Positions 16,403 through 26,038 are shown, numbered from the stretch's first letter. The stretch: 64,000 bases of DNA from Selenomonadaceae bacterium (GCA_017549815.1 JAFYNH010000092.1:62001-126000), one strand, 5' to 3'. Translations and numbers: made by a program. Notes: generated by a model not told the origin, from the sequence alone.

Positions 16403-17463
16403 TTCTCTATCCTCCGACGAATAAAAATTCGTTTGTAAATATCTTTGCCTTTGATTTTTGCGCCCCATGAAGTTCCACTAACATGACAGCCGCAATCACC
16501 ATAGCTGTAAGTGCAACCTAAAACTTCAAACTGTCGCGGGTCATAATATTCAAGAAAAGTAATCGGAACGCCCATAACGCCATAATAATCTTCGGGGATT
16601 TCGGCGGTCTTTGAAACTTCTATCGCGTCGTAATTATCATAGCGCGGATTTTTTTCCGGTGAATATTTTTCGTAAAGAGGAATGTCTTCTCGGAACTTTG
16701 CAATCTCAATATTCGTGAACCAAATCGATTGACTTCGCGCCATATATCGTCCGTCGTGAATTACAATCGAACGGTCTTTTCCATTATCTAAACCTTCATC
16801 AATATAATCTTTAGGCACGTCGAAATAAATTTCCCGACTCATCGGCATAAACCCGACAAAAAGTTTATCGTCTTTAATCAACGGGAAAATTTCCTTATAA
16901 GTGAGCGCGTTTTTGTTGCCGATAATGAGAAATTTTTTATCGTATTCAATGAGCAGGGCGACAAATTCCCTAAACACGCTGAACGGCGGATTCGTTACCA
17001 CAACATCTGCCTCTTTTAAAAGTTCGATACATTCTTTGGAGCGGAAATCGCCCGCGCAATATTTTTCGTCGCCCGTCAGTTGTTGCGGTTTATAAATCCC
17101 TTGCGCCAATGCAAATTCTACGTCGTCCCAATTTTCTGCGCCGTCGCCGTTGAAATCTCGGAATTCGTCTATTTCGAGTTTGTAAGCAGTCTTGCCGTCG
17201 GGGAAAAGATTAATTTCCTTGCCAGCAATCGGCGAATCGGCGTAGCTCGTTATGATTAATTTCTTAAGCTCGTAGTGATTGAACAGCATAATAAAATGGA
17301 CAAAGAATTGACTTTCAATGGGGTCGTCGCAGTTGCATAAAACCACTTTGCCCTTGAAAAAATCTTTGTAGTGATGAACTTCGTTTTCTATATCCTCAAG
17401 CTGAGTGTAGAATTTATCTTTTTTAGCCTTAGCCGCCGTGTTTAAATTTCTGTTACCAGCCAT
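16399..17463 (-). CDS. EcoRI-type adenine-specific DNA methyltransferase
   Basis: 354 residues. It resembles the M.EcoRI family: KFYTQLEDIENEVHHYKDFFKGKVVLCNCDDP (the cofactor-site region, CNCDDP at 43-48), then VVTNPPFSVFREF with the NPPF catalytic motif at 158-161, and a GNKNALTYKEIF segment. Such enzymes transfer methyl from S-adenosylmethionine to adenine N6 in a specific site. AAGGAGGA precedes the ATG. It is the first gene of the methylase-nucleotidyltransferase-HNH cassette, 12 bases downstream of trkH2. No EcoRI-like nuclease is adjacent, so the DUF262-HNH protein is the probable nuclease partner. Recognition site unknown. Confidence 0.9.
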   Translation of the reverse strand: MAGNRNLNTAAKAKKDKFYTQLEDIENEVHHYKDFFKGKVVLCNCDDPIESQFFVHFIMLFNHYELKKLIITSYADSPIAGKEINLFPDGKTAYKLEIDEFRDFNGDGAENWDDVEFALAQGIYKPQQLTGDEKYCAGDFRSKECIELLKEADVVVTNPPFSVFREFVALLIEYDKKFLIIGNKNALTYKEIFPLIKDDKLFVGFMPMSREIYFDVPKDYIDEGLDNGKDRSIVIHDGRYMARSQSIWFTNIEIAKFREDIPLYEKYSPEKNPRYDNYDAIEVSKTAEIPEDYYGVMGVPITFLEYYDPRQFEVLGCTYSYGDCGCHVSGTSWGAKIKGKDIYKRIFIRRRIEK

Positions 17464-17484
17464 AAAAATTCCTCCTTACCAATT
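17461..17484. repeat. 24-base direct repeat, copy 2 (trkH2 stop / methylase start)
   Basis: Identical to 13405-13428. The two copies bracket trkH1 plus the three-gene defence-type cassette, about 4.06 kb apart, in direct orientation. Confidence 0.85.
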
Positions 17485-19002
17485 ACTTTTTTTGCGCTTA
17501 AACTTCAGACCAGCGACCGCAATTAACAACGCAAAAATCTCCAGCCGCCCGACGATTAAAATCATCATGCAAAAAATCTTTCCAAGCTCCGATAAATGCT
17601 TAAAATTCTCGGCGTCGCAAAGTCCCGGCAAAATTCCAACGTTCGATAAGCAGACGATTGAAATTGAAACCGCCTCCGAAAAAGTTGCGCCCGTAAAACT
17701 TAGCACTGCCGCGCAGATAAACATTGTCAACAGCGCAAGGAAAAAGAATCCCAAAATCCGCCCGACCGTTTGCATTGGGACGGGCAAGTCGCCAACTTTT
17801 ATCGCCGTCATCATGCGCGGATGAATCGTCTTTTGAACTTCCGCCGCCGTGATTTTTATTAGCACAATCAATCGCACGATTTTAAATCCGCCCGTCACCG
17901 AACCGATACAACCGCCCGTCACCGCCATTAGGAAGATAAAAAATTTGTCGAAGTCGTGAACCGCCGCATTGTCAAGCGTTATGCCCGTCGTACTTACGAA
18001 TGAGACGACATAAAACAGCGACCGCCGAAATGCCTCGTTGCCGTCAAAGAATGCTCCCTGCGAAAATAATCTGAACACCAAAATTAACATTGCAAATAAA
18101 ATCGTCACGTAGAGGACTTTCATCTCCTCGTTGGCGAAGACGAATTTCACGTTGTCGATTAGCGTCCGCTTGAATCTTTGCGAATATTGACGGAGCCGCA
18201 CACGATAATTTTTATTGAATTCGATTCGCGGCGGGAGCATTGTATAAATCACGCGGTAATAAAGCAAAAAGTTTCCGCAAGCAATCAGCATTACGAGAAT
18301 TGCGGCATATTCGACATAAACATTTTGCCGCGCAGGGAAAAAATCTCCGCCGCCCGTCGAGATACAACGCATCGCCATTAAAAGCGCGTCCCAAAATCCT
18401 AGCCCCGCTAATTTGAAAATTCCAAAGCTTAACGCCGTCAAAGTCGAGTAAACTTTTATGACGCGAATGGACATTTGATTCATTTGCCCGATAATCGCGC
18501 TGAAACTTTGTCCGCCCTGCAAGCTCAAAGAGATTCCGAAACAGCCGCTTACTTCGGGCAAGACCGTCACGAGCATTATCAAGAATAGGAGCGAGCCAAG
18601 CCACATTAGCGAACTTTGCCAAATGCGCAGGAGATAAGGCGCGTCGTTCGGCAAAATCGAAAGTCCTGCCGAAGTTAAATCGCCAACGGTTTCTAGGAGT
18701 GCGTCGAGTGGCGACAGCCAACCAGTCAACATAAACGGCAAGCAACCGAAAATCGCCAGCAACGGATACATGATTAAAATTGCCGCCGCTGATTCGGCAA
18801 TGGGTGCCCGTTGAAATCTGCCGACGCCGAATTTGTTAAAAATTACTCCTGTGATGATTGAAAAGCCGCCTACTGCCGCGAAGAAAAGCGTTGTATCGAG
18901 TGCGCCGAATTCGATTATCGTATAGGCAATGGGCAACAGGAGCGTCGCCGCGAACGTCAGCAAGGCTTGGCTTTGGATTCGCAATATCATTTTAAAATTC
19001 AT
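17476..19002 (-). CDS. trkH: TrkH/KtrB-family potassium uptake membrane protein (copy 2)
   Basis: 508 residues, about ten membrane segments. Filter-region motifs match copy 1 in position but not in sequence: LTSAGLSILP, CISTGGGDFFP, FVSTTGITLDN and CLSNVGILPG. The C-terminus ends in Ser-Asn-Trp, as copy 1 ends in Lys-Asn-Trp. The middle half is clearly diverged, so this is an old paralogue rather than a fresh duplicate. It could pair with copy 1 or serve a different ion. No TrkA/KtrA gene is nearby. The ribosome site (GAGGGG, about 12 bases away) is weaker than its neighbours'. Confidence 0.9.
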   Translation of the reverse strand: MNFKMILRIQSQALLTFAATLLLPIAYTIIEFGALDTTLFFAAVGGFSIITGVIFNKFGVGRFQRAPIAESAAAILIMYPLLAIFGCLPFMLTGWLSPLDALLETVGDLTSAGLSILPNDAPYLLRIWQSSLMWLGSLLFLIMLVTVLPEVSGCFGISLSLQGGQSFSAIIGQMNQMSIRVIKVYSTLTALSFGIFKLAGLGFWDALLMAMRCISTGGGDFFPARQNVYVEYAAILVMLIACGNFLLYYRVIYTMLPPRIEFNKNYRVRLRQYSQRFKRTLIDNVKFVFANEEMKVLYVTILFAMLILVFRLFSQGAFFDGNEAFRRSLFYVVSFVSTTGITLDNAAVHDFDKFFIFLMAVTGGCIGSVTGGFKIVRLIVLIKITAAEVQKTIHPRMMTAIKVGDLPVPMQTVGRILGFFFLALLTMFICAAVLSFTGATFSEAVSISIVCLSNVGILPGLCDAENFKHLSELGKIFCMMILIVGRLEIFALLIAVAGLKFKRKKSNW

Positions 19003-19055
19003 GGTTGCGGGCGTCCCCTCTTTTAAAAAGTGTGAAGAGTTTAATTCATTTTTTC

Positions 19056-19775
19056 CTAAAAATATCTGACTTCATCGCGTAAAAAGCCCAATTCATAAAT
19101 TTGCGGTTCCAATTTCGCTGATAACTCACTTAAATTTATCGACGCGCCTAAACTCATTCTTATCTGATACCAGCCCGCGTCCCAGTCTTCGATTTTGAAT
19201 TTCCGAACGTCGAGTTGCGAAAGTTCCGCATAAAATTTCTTGTAAATAGCCCGCCCCGCGTCCAAAACAGTTTTAGACTGAGCGGAAAGCGGGTTATTTT
19301 TTATCCATAAAGCCGCAAAACGGTCTTCAGTCGCAAGGGCAATTTGCATTCTTATTTCGGGCGACGAACATTCCCAATCGCGAACTTCCGATAACAGGAA
19401 CGGGAAGAAATTATTTTTTATCCGATAAAGCTCGCCCTCATATTCGACGTTGCGCAAGGAAACCGTTTGATTTGAAGGCGCAAATAAGCTCCAGATTACC
19501 GCGTCCGTGATAAATTCCCGCGTCAACGGCTTTGTCGGCTGTAAAAATTGGTCGCGGTCGTTTAACCACGTCGCCTTTGGTAAGCGGCGCACCATGTGAA
19601 TTATCATTGCCTGTTCAAGATTCTCTGGCGTGATTGATAATGCGCCCGCGCTTACATAAGGAGCCGATAATAAAGCTGTATAGTTTTGATGAGTAAAATC
19701 ATTTGCTACACACATAAACGACGCTAAAAAAACCGTCCGAAATTCTATCGCGGCGGTCTTTATTTTTATAAGCAA
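19056..19775 (-). pseudogene. C-terminal part of the type IIG enzyme, out of frame
   Basis: This 239-codon frame reads on from the methylase gene at 19699 after a shift at an A7/T7 run (19726-19732). Removing one T from GGTTTTTTTAGC joins residue 578 of the upstream frame to ...ASFMCVANDFTHQNYT and gives an intact protein of about 803 residues. The segment (VRRLPKATWLNDRDQFL, NNFFPFLLSEV) looks like the specificity and C-terminal region of a type IIG enzyme. No good ribosome site precedes its own first ATG. It may be a sequencing error, a true knockout, or a phase-variable switch. Confidence 0.7.
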
Positions 19776-21465
19776 CCGTCAATGCGCTTGATAATGGCGG
19801 AAATTTTATCGTGCAGGGCGAACGCTCAATCCATTTATTTAAAAATTCGCCCCGCCGCGCAGATTGTAAAATTTTAACGCCAATCTTTTCAACGTTCTCA
19901 TTAAAAATATCAAGAGAAATATTTTGCTCTTCGATAAAAATTTTCTCCGCCAAATTCCAAACGAGAAAGCAGACAGGAAATTGTCCCTTGCAACCGTTAA
20001 AATTTTTAGAGTTGAAGACAAAACCGCGTTCAAACTTGTAATTGAAAACTTTATCGCGGAGTCTTTGGTCGTTATTCGAGTTTATGTATTTAATCTTTGA
20101 AAAAATGCCCAGATAAGCATTGGAGAATTCGCGACTGATTCGGTAAATGAATTGCGAAAATAATTCGCGGCTGACTTCGCCGAGATTTTCAGCGTTCATA
20201 AGTTTTCTAATTTCAGTCATTGAAACGCCGTCTTTATCTTGGCGATTTTCTTTACGTTCAAAATTGCTAGCGGTGGCGTAGGGCGGATTGATAAAAATAA
20301 TCCAGTGCAGGTCGGGATTTTTTAAATCATTTGCGAGCCGCGCAGGCATTTTCTTTTTAATGCCCAAATTTTCAAGGACAAGCTCATTGCCGAAAAAATT
20401 CACGTCGTCATTTAAATAATCATACTGGAAAACAGTCGCGTCGGGGAAAATTTTCTTGCAATAATCGGCGTCGTCCTGAAGTAGCGTAGAAATATAGCAG
20501 TACTTCAAAACTTCGGCAGGGAGCGCGAATTCCAAATTGCCAGTCCCCGCCGCCATATCCCATATCCTGTACTTGCCGCTCGTGAAATCAACCGTCCGTC
20601 GCAAATATTCAACGGCTTTCTCCGCAAAGGCTATCGGCGTAAAAAATTCGCCCGTAAATCGCCGCAAAGAAATTTCGGACATCCTATCCATTTTCTGGCG
20701 AATGGCGATAACGGCTCGCGGATTAGTAATTTTTTCGTAGACGCTCCAAAAATGTTTGTACTCGTTGGCGTTGAGGAATTTCTCGACAAGTTCGCCGCCA
20801 CTCATGCGGAAAAGGACGCTCTGCCCGATAAGTTGCGATTTGCCTTCCTCAATATCCGTTATGAAATATTCCGACGCCTTGCGCCCGTTCTCTACCGCCG
20901 CACCGAAAATCTTCTGCCAAAGCTCGAATATCGGATAGAAATTATTTTCGTTAATCTCCTTGCGCTCGCCGAATAAGCTAAGCTGCTCGACAAGGTTGCG
21001 CTTGATGAGTTCGATAAAATTTTTTTCGTCCTCCGCCGCCGAAAAATCGTAGACGTGACAGCTTTTAACGGGCGCGAAGTCGGCAAGGTCGGCAACTAAC
21101 TTTTTACAGGGCGAACTCGGAGCTAAATCCCAGTCGTAGGATTTTCTTCTGATAAAGGCGGAAAAATTATCGGTCGGGAAGAAAATCGCGGCGTATTTGG
21201 TGACGACGCAAATATTTTTTGAGGGTGTGCGAATATCGGAGCCAAATTTAAGGCGGCGAATGTAGTAAAGGGTTTGAGCGACGGCGGCGGCTCGCGTTTG
21301 AATGTTATTAATTGGCGCGTCAAACTTGAACTCGAAAAGAATCTGCGCGGTGTACAGGTCGATAAAATTTTTGGTGGAGAGCTTGAGCTTAAAGAACTTG
21401 GCGAAGAAATTTTTAAGTTCTTCTTCGGTCGCGGCGTCGGATAAAATTTCGTGGAGAGTTTTCAT
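19699..21465 (-). CDS. Type IIG-like fused nuclease/adenine methyltransferase, truncated by frameshift
   Basis: 588 residues. Residues 36-47 (DLYTAQILFEFK) give D-x8-E-x-K, and AVAQTLYYIRR follows with the Gln helix, which together fit a PD-(D/E)xK nuclease domain. The methyltransferase core follows: GEFFTPIAFAEKAVEYL, motif I DMAAGTGNLE, and catalytic motif IV INPPY. Such enzymes methylate and cut near an asymmetric site with one polypeptide. The frame ends early (VVYVCSK-stop) just after a T7 run, and the specificity half continues in another frame (19056-19775). The ATG is one base past the heptosyltransferase stop, so it is co-transcribed with LPS genes, which is unusual for a restriction enzyme. 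Confidence 0.8.
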   Translation of the reverse strand: MKTLHEILSDAATEEELKNFFAKFFKLKLSTKNFIDLYTAQILFEFKFDAPINNIQTRAAAVAQTLYYIRRLKFGSDIRTPSKNICVVTKYAAIFFPTDNFSAFIRRKSYDWDLAPSSPCKKLVADLADFAPVKSCHVYDFSAAEDEKNFIELIKRNLVEQLSLFGERKEINENNFYPIFELWQKIFGAAVENGRKASEYFITDIEEGKSQLIGQSVLFRMSGGELVEKFLNANEYKHFWSVYEKITNPRAVIAIRQKMDRMSEISLRRFTGEFFTPIAFAEKAVEYLRRTVDFTSGKYRIWDMAAGTGNLEFALPAEVLKYCYISTLLQDDADYCKKIFPDATVFQYDYLNDDVNFFGNELVLENLGIKKKMPARLANDLKNPDLHWIIFINPPYATASNFERKENRQDKDGVSMTEIRKLMNAENLGEVSRELFSQFIYRISREFSNAYLGIFSKIKYINSNNDQRLRDKVFNYKFERGFVFNSKNFNGCKGQFPVCFLVWNLAEKIFIEEQNISLDIFNENVEKIGVKILQSARRGEFLNKWIERSPCTIKFPPLSSALTVAYKNKDRRDRISDGFFSVVYVCSK

Positions 21466-21466
21466 C

Positions 21467-22618
21467 TCAATCGCCTCTTGCTAAATCGACAACTCGGCAT
21501 TGATACGCGCCGTGAACACGAGGAATTTTTTTAGCGGGTTCGCCGTAAGTCTCCAAAAGCTCGAAGACATATTTCATCACGACTTCGACGGGAATTTTTT
21601 TCATGCAAGCAAGGTTATCGTCGCCTGCGCGGGGGCAAATGTGTTTTCCGCAAGGGTGACATGGTTCGGGCGTCTTAATCAGAATATCTTTGGCATCGTA
21701 GGGATAAAAGCCGGGCACGGGCGACGCGCCAAACATTGTAACTATCGGGATATTACGCGCAACGCCGACATGCATCGGACCAGAGTCGGTTGTTAAGAAC
21801 AAGACGCAATTATCCAGAAAGCCAGCAAGAACCGCCAAAGAAAATTCGCCCGTGAAAATTTTAAGTCGTTCGCTGTCCTTATGGCGCATTTTTTCTACGC
21901 AACTCGAAACAATTTCCTTATCCATAGTCCCGCCGAGAAAAGCAATTCCGTAGCCTTTTTCGATTAAAATATCAGCACATTCGGCGAAATATGAATCAAG
22001 CCAGCGTTTAGTCAGCCAACTCGCCCCGATATTGAACGCAACGACCTTTGTATCGCCAAAATTATCTCGAATAATCTTTTCAGCCGCAAGTTCCGCTGTG
22101 TCGGGTATCCACATTTCTAAACCGTTGTCGAAAATTTTTGATACTCCGCAAGCATTAATTAAAACGTCGAAATGCGAATGAACTTGATGTTTAGTGCCCG
22201 GGAAATATTTAGTCTTAAATCCGTGTTTGATATGACGCGCTATCGAAGGATTCGGCAAGACCTTACTGAAAAACAAAGAAAAAAGAGGTTTTGAATAGCC
22301 GACAATCTTTTTTGCGCCGCTGAATGCCGCCAATGCGCTTGATCGCTCGTTCCTGTGAAGATTTATAACCAAATCGAATTTTTCTGCGCGGATTCTGAAG
22401 ATAAAATTCACGAAACGCAATAAATTATCGTCGACGCCCTTTTTATCGATAAGAATACATTCGTCAATGTTTTCATTATACTGCACGAGGTCTGCAAGCT
22501 TTTTATCCGCCAATAATGCGATATGATCCGTTGGAAAATTATTCCTAAGCGTGGTAAGGACGGGCGTCACCAACATTAAATCGCCCAAGTGCATTAAATT
22601 TATAACTAAGATTTTCAT
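21467..22618 (-). CDS. ADP-heptose:LPS heptosyltransferase (GT9)
   Basis: 383 residues. The N-terminal MKILVINLMHLGDLMLVTPVL is the classic GT9 opening, with the catalytic Asp in LGD. The ADP-heptose site appears as FLTTDSGPMHVGVARNIPIVTMFG, and the Cys-rich CHPCGKHICPR... CMKKI loop is normal for heptosyltransferases. It adds L-glycero-D-manno-heptose to the LPS inner core at the cytoplasmic face. It follows the heptose kinase gene by three bases, consistent with the pathway. It could be WaaF or WaaC type; I do not separate them. The last 30 residues are not conserved. Confidence 0.9.
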   Translation of the reverse strand: MKILVINLMHLGDLMLVTPVLTTLRNNFPTDHIALLADKKLADLVQYNENIDECILIDKKGVDDNLLRFVNFIFRIRAEKFDLVINLHRNERSSALAAFSGAKKIVGYSKPLFSLFFSKVLPNPSIARHIKHGFKTKYFPGTKHQVHSHFDVLINACGVSKIFDNGLEMWIPDTAELAAEKIIRDNFGDTKVVAFNIGASWLTKRWLDSYFAECADILIEKGYGIAFLGGTMDKEIVSSCVEKMRHKDSERLKIFTGEFSLAVLAGFLDNCVLFLTTDSGPMHVGVARNIPIVTMFGASPVPGFYPYDAKDILIKTPEPCHPCGKHICPRAGDDNLACMKKIPVEVVMKYVFELLETYGEPAKKIPRVHGAYQCRVVDLARGD

Positions 22619-22621
22619 TGT

Positions 22622-23587
22622 TTAAAGTGCCTCTAAAAGTTCTTCGCGACTTACGGCATAAGTACCGACTTTAGCAACGACAACGCCCGCCGCTACGTTT
22701 GCTAAGTATGCCGCCGCCTCCGAATCGATTTTTCCTGCCAATGCCAGCGCGAATACTGCTATAACAGTGTCGCCCGCGCCCGATACGTCGAAAACTTCTT
22801 GCGCTCGTGCTTTAATATGCGAAATTTTATTTTCTATCAAGCTCAAGCCCGCCGCCGAACGTGTCACTAATAAGCCGCTTAAATTGAATTCTTCTATGAC
22901 TTTCCGCGCAGATTCTTCTATCTGAACGTCGTCATTTGATATTTTTTTAGTTAAAACCGCGTTAAGCTCCTTTAAATTCGGCGTGATATAGCTTGCATCG
23001 AAATATTTTTGCCACTTATCGCCTTTAGGGTCGACGATTACGAATTTTTTAGCCGCTCTACACGCTCCGATTACTTCGCGACAAACTTTTTTAGTACAAA
23101 CGCCCTTGCCATAGTCGGAAATAATCACAGCGTCAACGTTTTCTATCTGCGCGGAAAAATTTTTAAGGAGTTTATTCGTCGTTGCGCCGTCAAGTTCCGA
23201 AGAATCTTCAAAATCAAGGCGAATCATTTGCTGATGTCCACTTATCACGCGAATTTTAGTTGTCGTCGGCTTTGAAGTTTCAATCATGCCAGAATAATTA
23301 ACGCCGAGTTTTTTTAACTTGCCAATGAATTTTTCGCCGTGATTATCCGCGCCGACCTGTCCGATTATCGACGTTTCACAGCCTAGCAACGCCAAATTAT
23401 GAACGACGTTAGCCGCGCCACCCAAAGTTTCCTTAACTTCCAGTACATGCGCTATCGGAACAGGAGCTTCGGGAGAAATTCTGCTGACTTCGCCGAAATA
23501 ATATTTATCCAACATTACGTCGCCAATAACTAGGATTTTGCACGCGCCGATTCCATTTTCTACAAAATTTTTAAGTTCGTCAATCAT
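22622..23587 (-). CDS. hldA: D-glycero-beta-D-manno-heptose-7-phosphate kinase (single domain)
   Basis: 321 residues, a PfkB/ribokinase-fold kinase. [20 protein letters not shown] is the HldE/RfaE1 signature; [14 protein letters not shown] follows; [19 protein letters not shown] carries the catalytic Asp and anion hole. It phosphorylates heptose-7-phosphate at C1 for ADP-heptose. Only the kinase half of HldE is present; the adenylyltransferase (HldC) must be encoded elsewhere. Its ATG overlaps the hemL stop (ATGA), and the heptosyltransferase follows. Confidence 0.93.
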   Translation of the reverse strand: MIDELKNFVENGIGACKILVIGDVMLDKYYFGEVSRISPEAPVPIAHVLEVKETLGGAANVVHNLALLGCETSIIGQVGADNHGEKFIGKLKKLGVNYSGMIETSKPTTTKIRVISGHQQMIRLDFEDSSELDGATTNKLLKNFSAQIENVDAVIISDYGKGVCTKKVCREVIGACRAAKKFVIVDPKGDKWQKYFDASYITPNLKELNAVLTKKISNDDVQIEESARKVIEEFNLSGLLVTRSAAGLSLIENKISHIKARAQEVFDVSGAGDTVIAVFALALAGKIDSEAAAYLANVAAGVVVAKVGTYAVSREELLEAL

Positions 23588-24870
23588 TTTAAGCCCTCAA
23601 ATGCGACCTTCGCCGCCGAAATTGTTTTTTCTATATCCTCGTCGCTATGTACTGCCGACATAAATAGCGTTTCAAATTGCGACGGGGCTAAATATATCCC
23701 TTGCTCCAACATCGATAAGAAAAATTTCCTAAACATTTGCTGATTAGCCGCCGCCGATTCTTCATAATTCGTTACTTCGCGCTCGCTGAAAAATATTCCG
23801 AACATTGAACCTGCTTGCGGCGTTTGAATTATGATTTGCGAATTCTGCGCGGCTTTTTTTATTCCTGCGATTAATTTTGTAGTCTTAGCGATTATTTTAG
23901 GCGTTAAATCTTCTTCCATTAATATTTTAAGCGTCTCAATGCCCGCCGTCATCGCTAATGGGTTGCCGCTTAACGTTCCCGCTTGATAAATCCGTCCATC
24001 TGGCGAAACGTTGCGCATAATATCTTCGCGACCGCCATAAGCCGCGCAGGGCAGTCCTCCGCCGATTATTTTACCTAAACAAGTTAAATCGGGAGTGACG
24101 TGATATTTTTCCTGCGCCCCGCCGAGTGATACTCTAAATCCGCACATGACTTCATCAAAAATCAACAACGCGCCGTATTTTTTAGTAACCTCACGTAGCC
24201 CGCGCAGATAATTTTCTTTAGGCAAGACTAATCCCATATTCCCCGCGACAGGTTCAACGATTATCGCCGCAATTTGTTCGCCGCATTGAGAAAAAATTTT
24301 TTCAACGGCGTCAAGGTCGTTATAAGGCAAAGTGATTGTATCCTGCGCGGTTCCGCGAGTAACTCCGGGGCTTGAAGGCTCTCCAAAAGTCGCCGCGCCG
24401 CTACCTGCCTTTACAAGCAATGAATCGCTGTGCCCGTGATAACAACCGATAAACTTTACAATCTTTTCGCGCCCCGTGAAACCGCGAGCAACTCTTAACG
24501 CGCTCATCGTCGCCTCAGTGCCCGAATTAACCATGCGCATAACTTCCATACTCGGATAAATTTTATTCACGAGCTTAGCCAATTTAGTTTCAAGTTCGGT
24601 CGGTGCCCCGTAACTCGTGCCGCGTTCGACAACCTTTTTAAGGGCGTCGACAACTCGCGGGTGAGCGTGACCCAAAATCAGAGGTCCCCACGAGCCGACA
24701 AAATCAATATATTCGTTGCCGTCAATGTCGAAGATATGACTGCCCGCGCCATGAGAAATAAACGGCGGATTAGAATTTACGCTTGAAAAGGAGCGGACAG
24801 GACTGTTTACTCCGCCCGGCATGAAACGTTTAGCCTCGTTGAAGGCGTTAAGAGATTTAGTTAATTTCAT
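23584..24870 (-). CDS. hemL: Glutamate-1-semialdehyde 2,1-aminomutase
   Basis: 428 residues, the usual length. Fold-type I aminotransferase motifs: [14 protein letters not shown] at the start, [39 protein letters not shown] (PLP-contacting Asp) and [10 protein letters not shown] with the PLP-binding Lys. It converts glutamate-1-semialdehyde to 5-aminolevulinate in the C5 tetrapyrrole route. It overlaps hemB by four bases, so the two successive enzymes are translated together. Other heme genes are not adjacent; hemZ is at 59344. Confidence 0.97.
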   Translation of the reverse strand: MKLTKSLNAFNEAKRFMPGGVNSPVRSFSSVNSNPPFISHGAGSHIFDIDGNEYIDFVGSWGPLILGHAHPRVVDALKKVVERGTSYGAPTELETKLAKLVNKIYPSMEVMRMVNSGTEATMSALRVARGFTGREKIVKFIGCYHGHSDSLLVKAGSGAATFGEPSSPGVTRGTAQDTITLPYNDLDAVEKIFSQCGEQIAAIIVEPVAGNMGLVLPKENYLRGLREVTKKYGALLIFDEVMCGFRVSLGGAQEKYHVTPDLTCLGKIIGGGLPCAAYGGREDIMRNVSPDGRIYQAGTLSGNPLAMTAGIETLKILMEEDLTPKIIAKTTKLIAGIKKAAQNSQIIIQTPQAGSMFGIFFSEREVTNYEESAAANQQMFRKFFLSMLEQGIYLAPSQFETLFMSAVHSDEDIEKTISAAKVAFEGLK

Positions 24871-25841
24871 GATAACACCTCCGCAACGTCCAGCGCGTGA
24901 TAAGTGATTATAACGTCTGCGCCAGCGCGTTTCATAGCAGTCAGATTTTCGACGACGATTTTTTTATAATCAATCCAACCGTTGGCGGCGGCGGCTTTAA
25001 CCATAGCATATTCACCGCTGACGTTGTAAACCGCAACGGGGCGATTTATGCGTTCGCGAACCTTAGAAACAACGTCAAGATAGGCAAGTGCGGGTTTAAT
25101 CATAATAATATCCGCGCCTTCGTTCAAATCCAATTCAACTTCCTTGAGAGCCTCGCGACTGTTGGCAAAATCCATTTGATATTGTTTTCTGTCGCCGAAT
25201 TGCGGAGCGGAGTCAGCGGCGTCGCGGAAAGGAGCATAATAGCCCGACGCATATTTAACGGCATAACTCATAATCGACACGTTGACGAAATTTTTAACGT
25301 CAAGGGCGTCGCGAATGGCGGCAATGCGTCCGTCCATCATGTCGGAAGGAGCAACAATATCCGCGCCCGCCTCCGCTTGACTGACGGCTACTTTCTGCAA
25401 AAGTTTCAAGGTCTCGTCATTGTCAACGTAATGACCGCAGAGTTTGCCGCAATGCCCGTGCGTAGTATATTGGCAAAGGCACACGTCACCGACGATAACG
25501 AGTTCGGGCACAGCCTTTTTAATCGCAGCGATTGCGCGTTGAACGGGGCTTTTCATATCCCAAGCGGAAGAGCCGATTTCGTCCTTATATTCGGGCAAAC
25601 CAAAGACTTCGACGGCAGGAATACCAAGCGCGGCAATTTTTTTCGCAAGTTCGACGGCATTATCAACTGACAAATGATAACAATCGGGCATGGACTGAAT
25701 TTCTTCGCGAACATTTTCTCCCGCCACGACGAATATCGGATAAATCAAATCCTTGACGGATAAATTTGTCTCGCGAATCATCGAACGTAAATTTTCATTG
25801 AATCTTAATCTGCGCGGACGCAACTTTAACATATAAATCAA
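24867..25841 (-). CDS. hemB: Delta-aminolevulinic acid dehydratase (porphobilinogen synthase)
   Basis: 324 residues. Active-site motifs: [14 protein letters not shown] (zinc-cysteine region), [35 protein letters not shown] (first Schiff-base Lys), and [12 protein letters not shown] (second Lys). It joins two 5-aminolevulinate molecules into porphobilinogen. It is the first gene of the long run hemB-hemL-hldA-heptosyltransferase-..., with a promoter at 25861-25889. GGGAG lies about eight bases before the ATG. Confidence 0.97.
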   Translation of the reverse strand: MIYMLKLRPRRLRFNENLRSMIRETNLSVKDLIYPIFVVAGENVREEIQSMPDCYHLSVDNAVELAKKIAALGIPAVEVFGLPEYKDEIGSSAWDMKSPVQRAIAAIKKAVPELVIVGDVCLCQYTTHGHCGKLCGHYVDNDETLKLLQKVAVSQAEAGADIVAPSDMMDGRIAAIRDALDVKNFVNVSIMSYAVKYASGYYAPFRDAADSAPQFGDRKQYQMDFANSREALKEVELDLNEGADIIMIKPALAYLDVVSKVRERINRPVAVYNVSGEYAMVKAAAANGWIDYKKIVVENLTAMKRAGADVIITYHALDVAEVLS

Positions 25842-25860
25842 CTCCCTAAAATTTTTTGAA

Positions 25861-25889
25861 ATTATAACATGCGGCGATTAAAAGTACAA
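25861..25889 (-). promoter_or_regulatory. Promoter of the hemB operon
   Basis: Minus strand: TTGTAC (25884-25889), 17-base spacer, TATAAT (25861-25866), with a TGn extension before the -10. It lies about 20 bases upstream of the hemB ATG and back-to-back with the tRNA-Ala promoter. Confidence 0.8.
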
Positions 25890-25898
25890 AAATTTTTC

Positions 25899-25927
25899 TT
25901 GACAACGGGCGGCAAATGATTTAAGAT
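25899..25927 (+). promoter_or_regulatory. Promoter of tRNA-Ala
   Basis: TTGACA (25899-25904), 17-base spacer, TAAGAT (25922-25927). The tRNA starts 11 bases after the -10. Confidence 0.85.
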
Positions 25928-25938
25928 AGCCGCGTTTT

Positions 25939-26011
25939 GGGGACGTAGCTCAGCTGGGAGAGCATCAGGTTCGCAATCTGGGGGTCAAGGGTTCGAATCC
26001 CTCCGTCTCCA
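25939..26011 (+). tRNA. tRNA-Ala (CGC)
   Basis: Acceptor GGGGACG/CGTCTCC contains the G3-U70 pair that identifies alanine tRNAs. The anticodon loop TTCGCAA gives CGC. D-arm GCTC/GAGC and T-loop TTCGAAT are regular, and CCA is not encoded. It is the only plus-strand gene between 9312 and 47748. Confidence 0.93.
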
Positions 26012-26038
26012 CTAAAAATAAGAAACTTAAAGGTTAAA

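Noticed and set aside
19726-19732. Programmed -1 frameshift at T TTT TTA in the type IIG gene
   Set aside because: A -1 shift at this tract meets TAG at once; only +1 or loss of one base joins the frames, so tract-length change or sequencing error fits better.
21467-21700. Cys-rich loop in the heptosyltransferase as a novel metal site
   Set aside because: The CxxC...C...C pattern is normal in GT9 heptosyltransferases.
24897-25670. 257-codon plus-strand ORF opposite hemB
   Set aside because: It lies entirely antisense to a well conserved gene and has no family resemblance or ribosome site.
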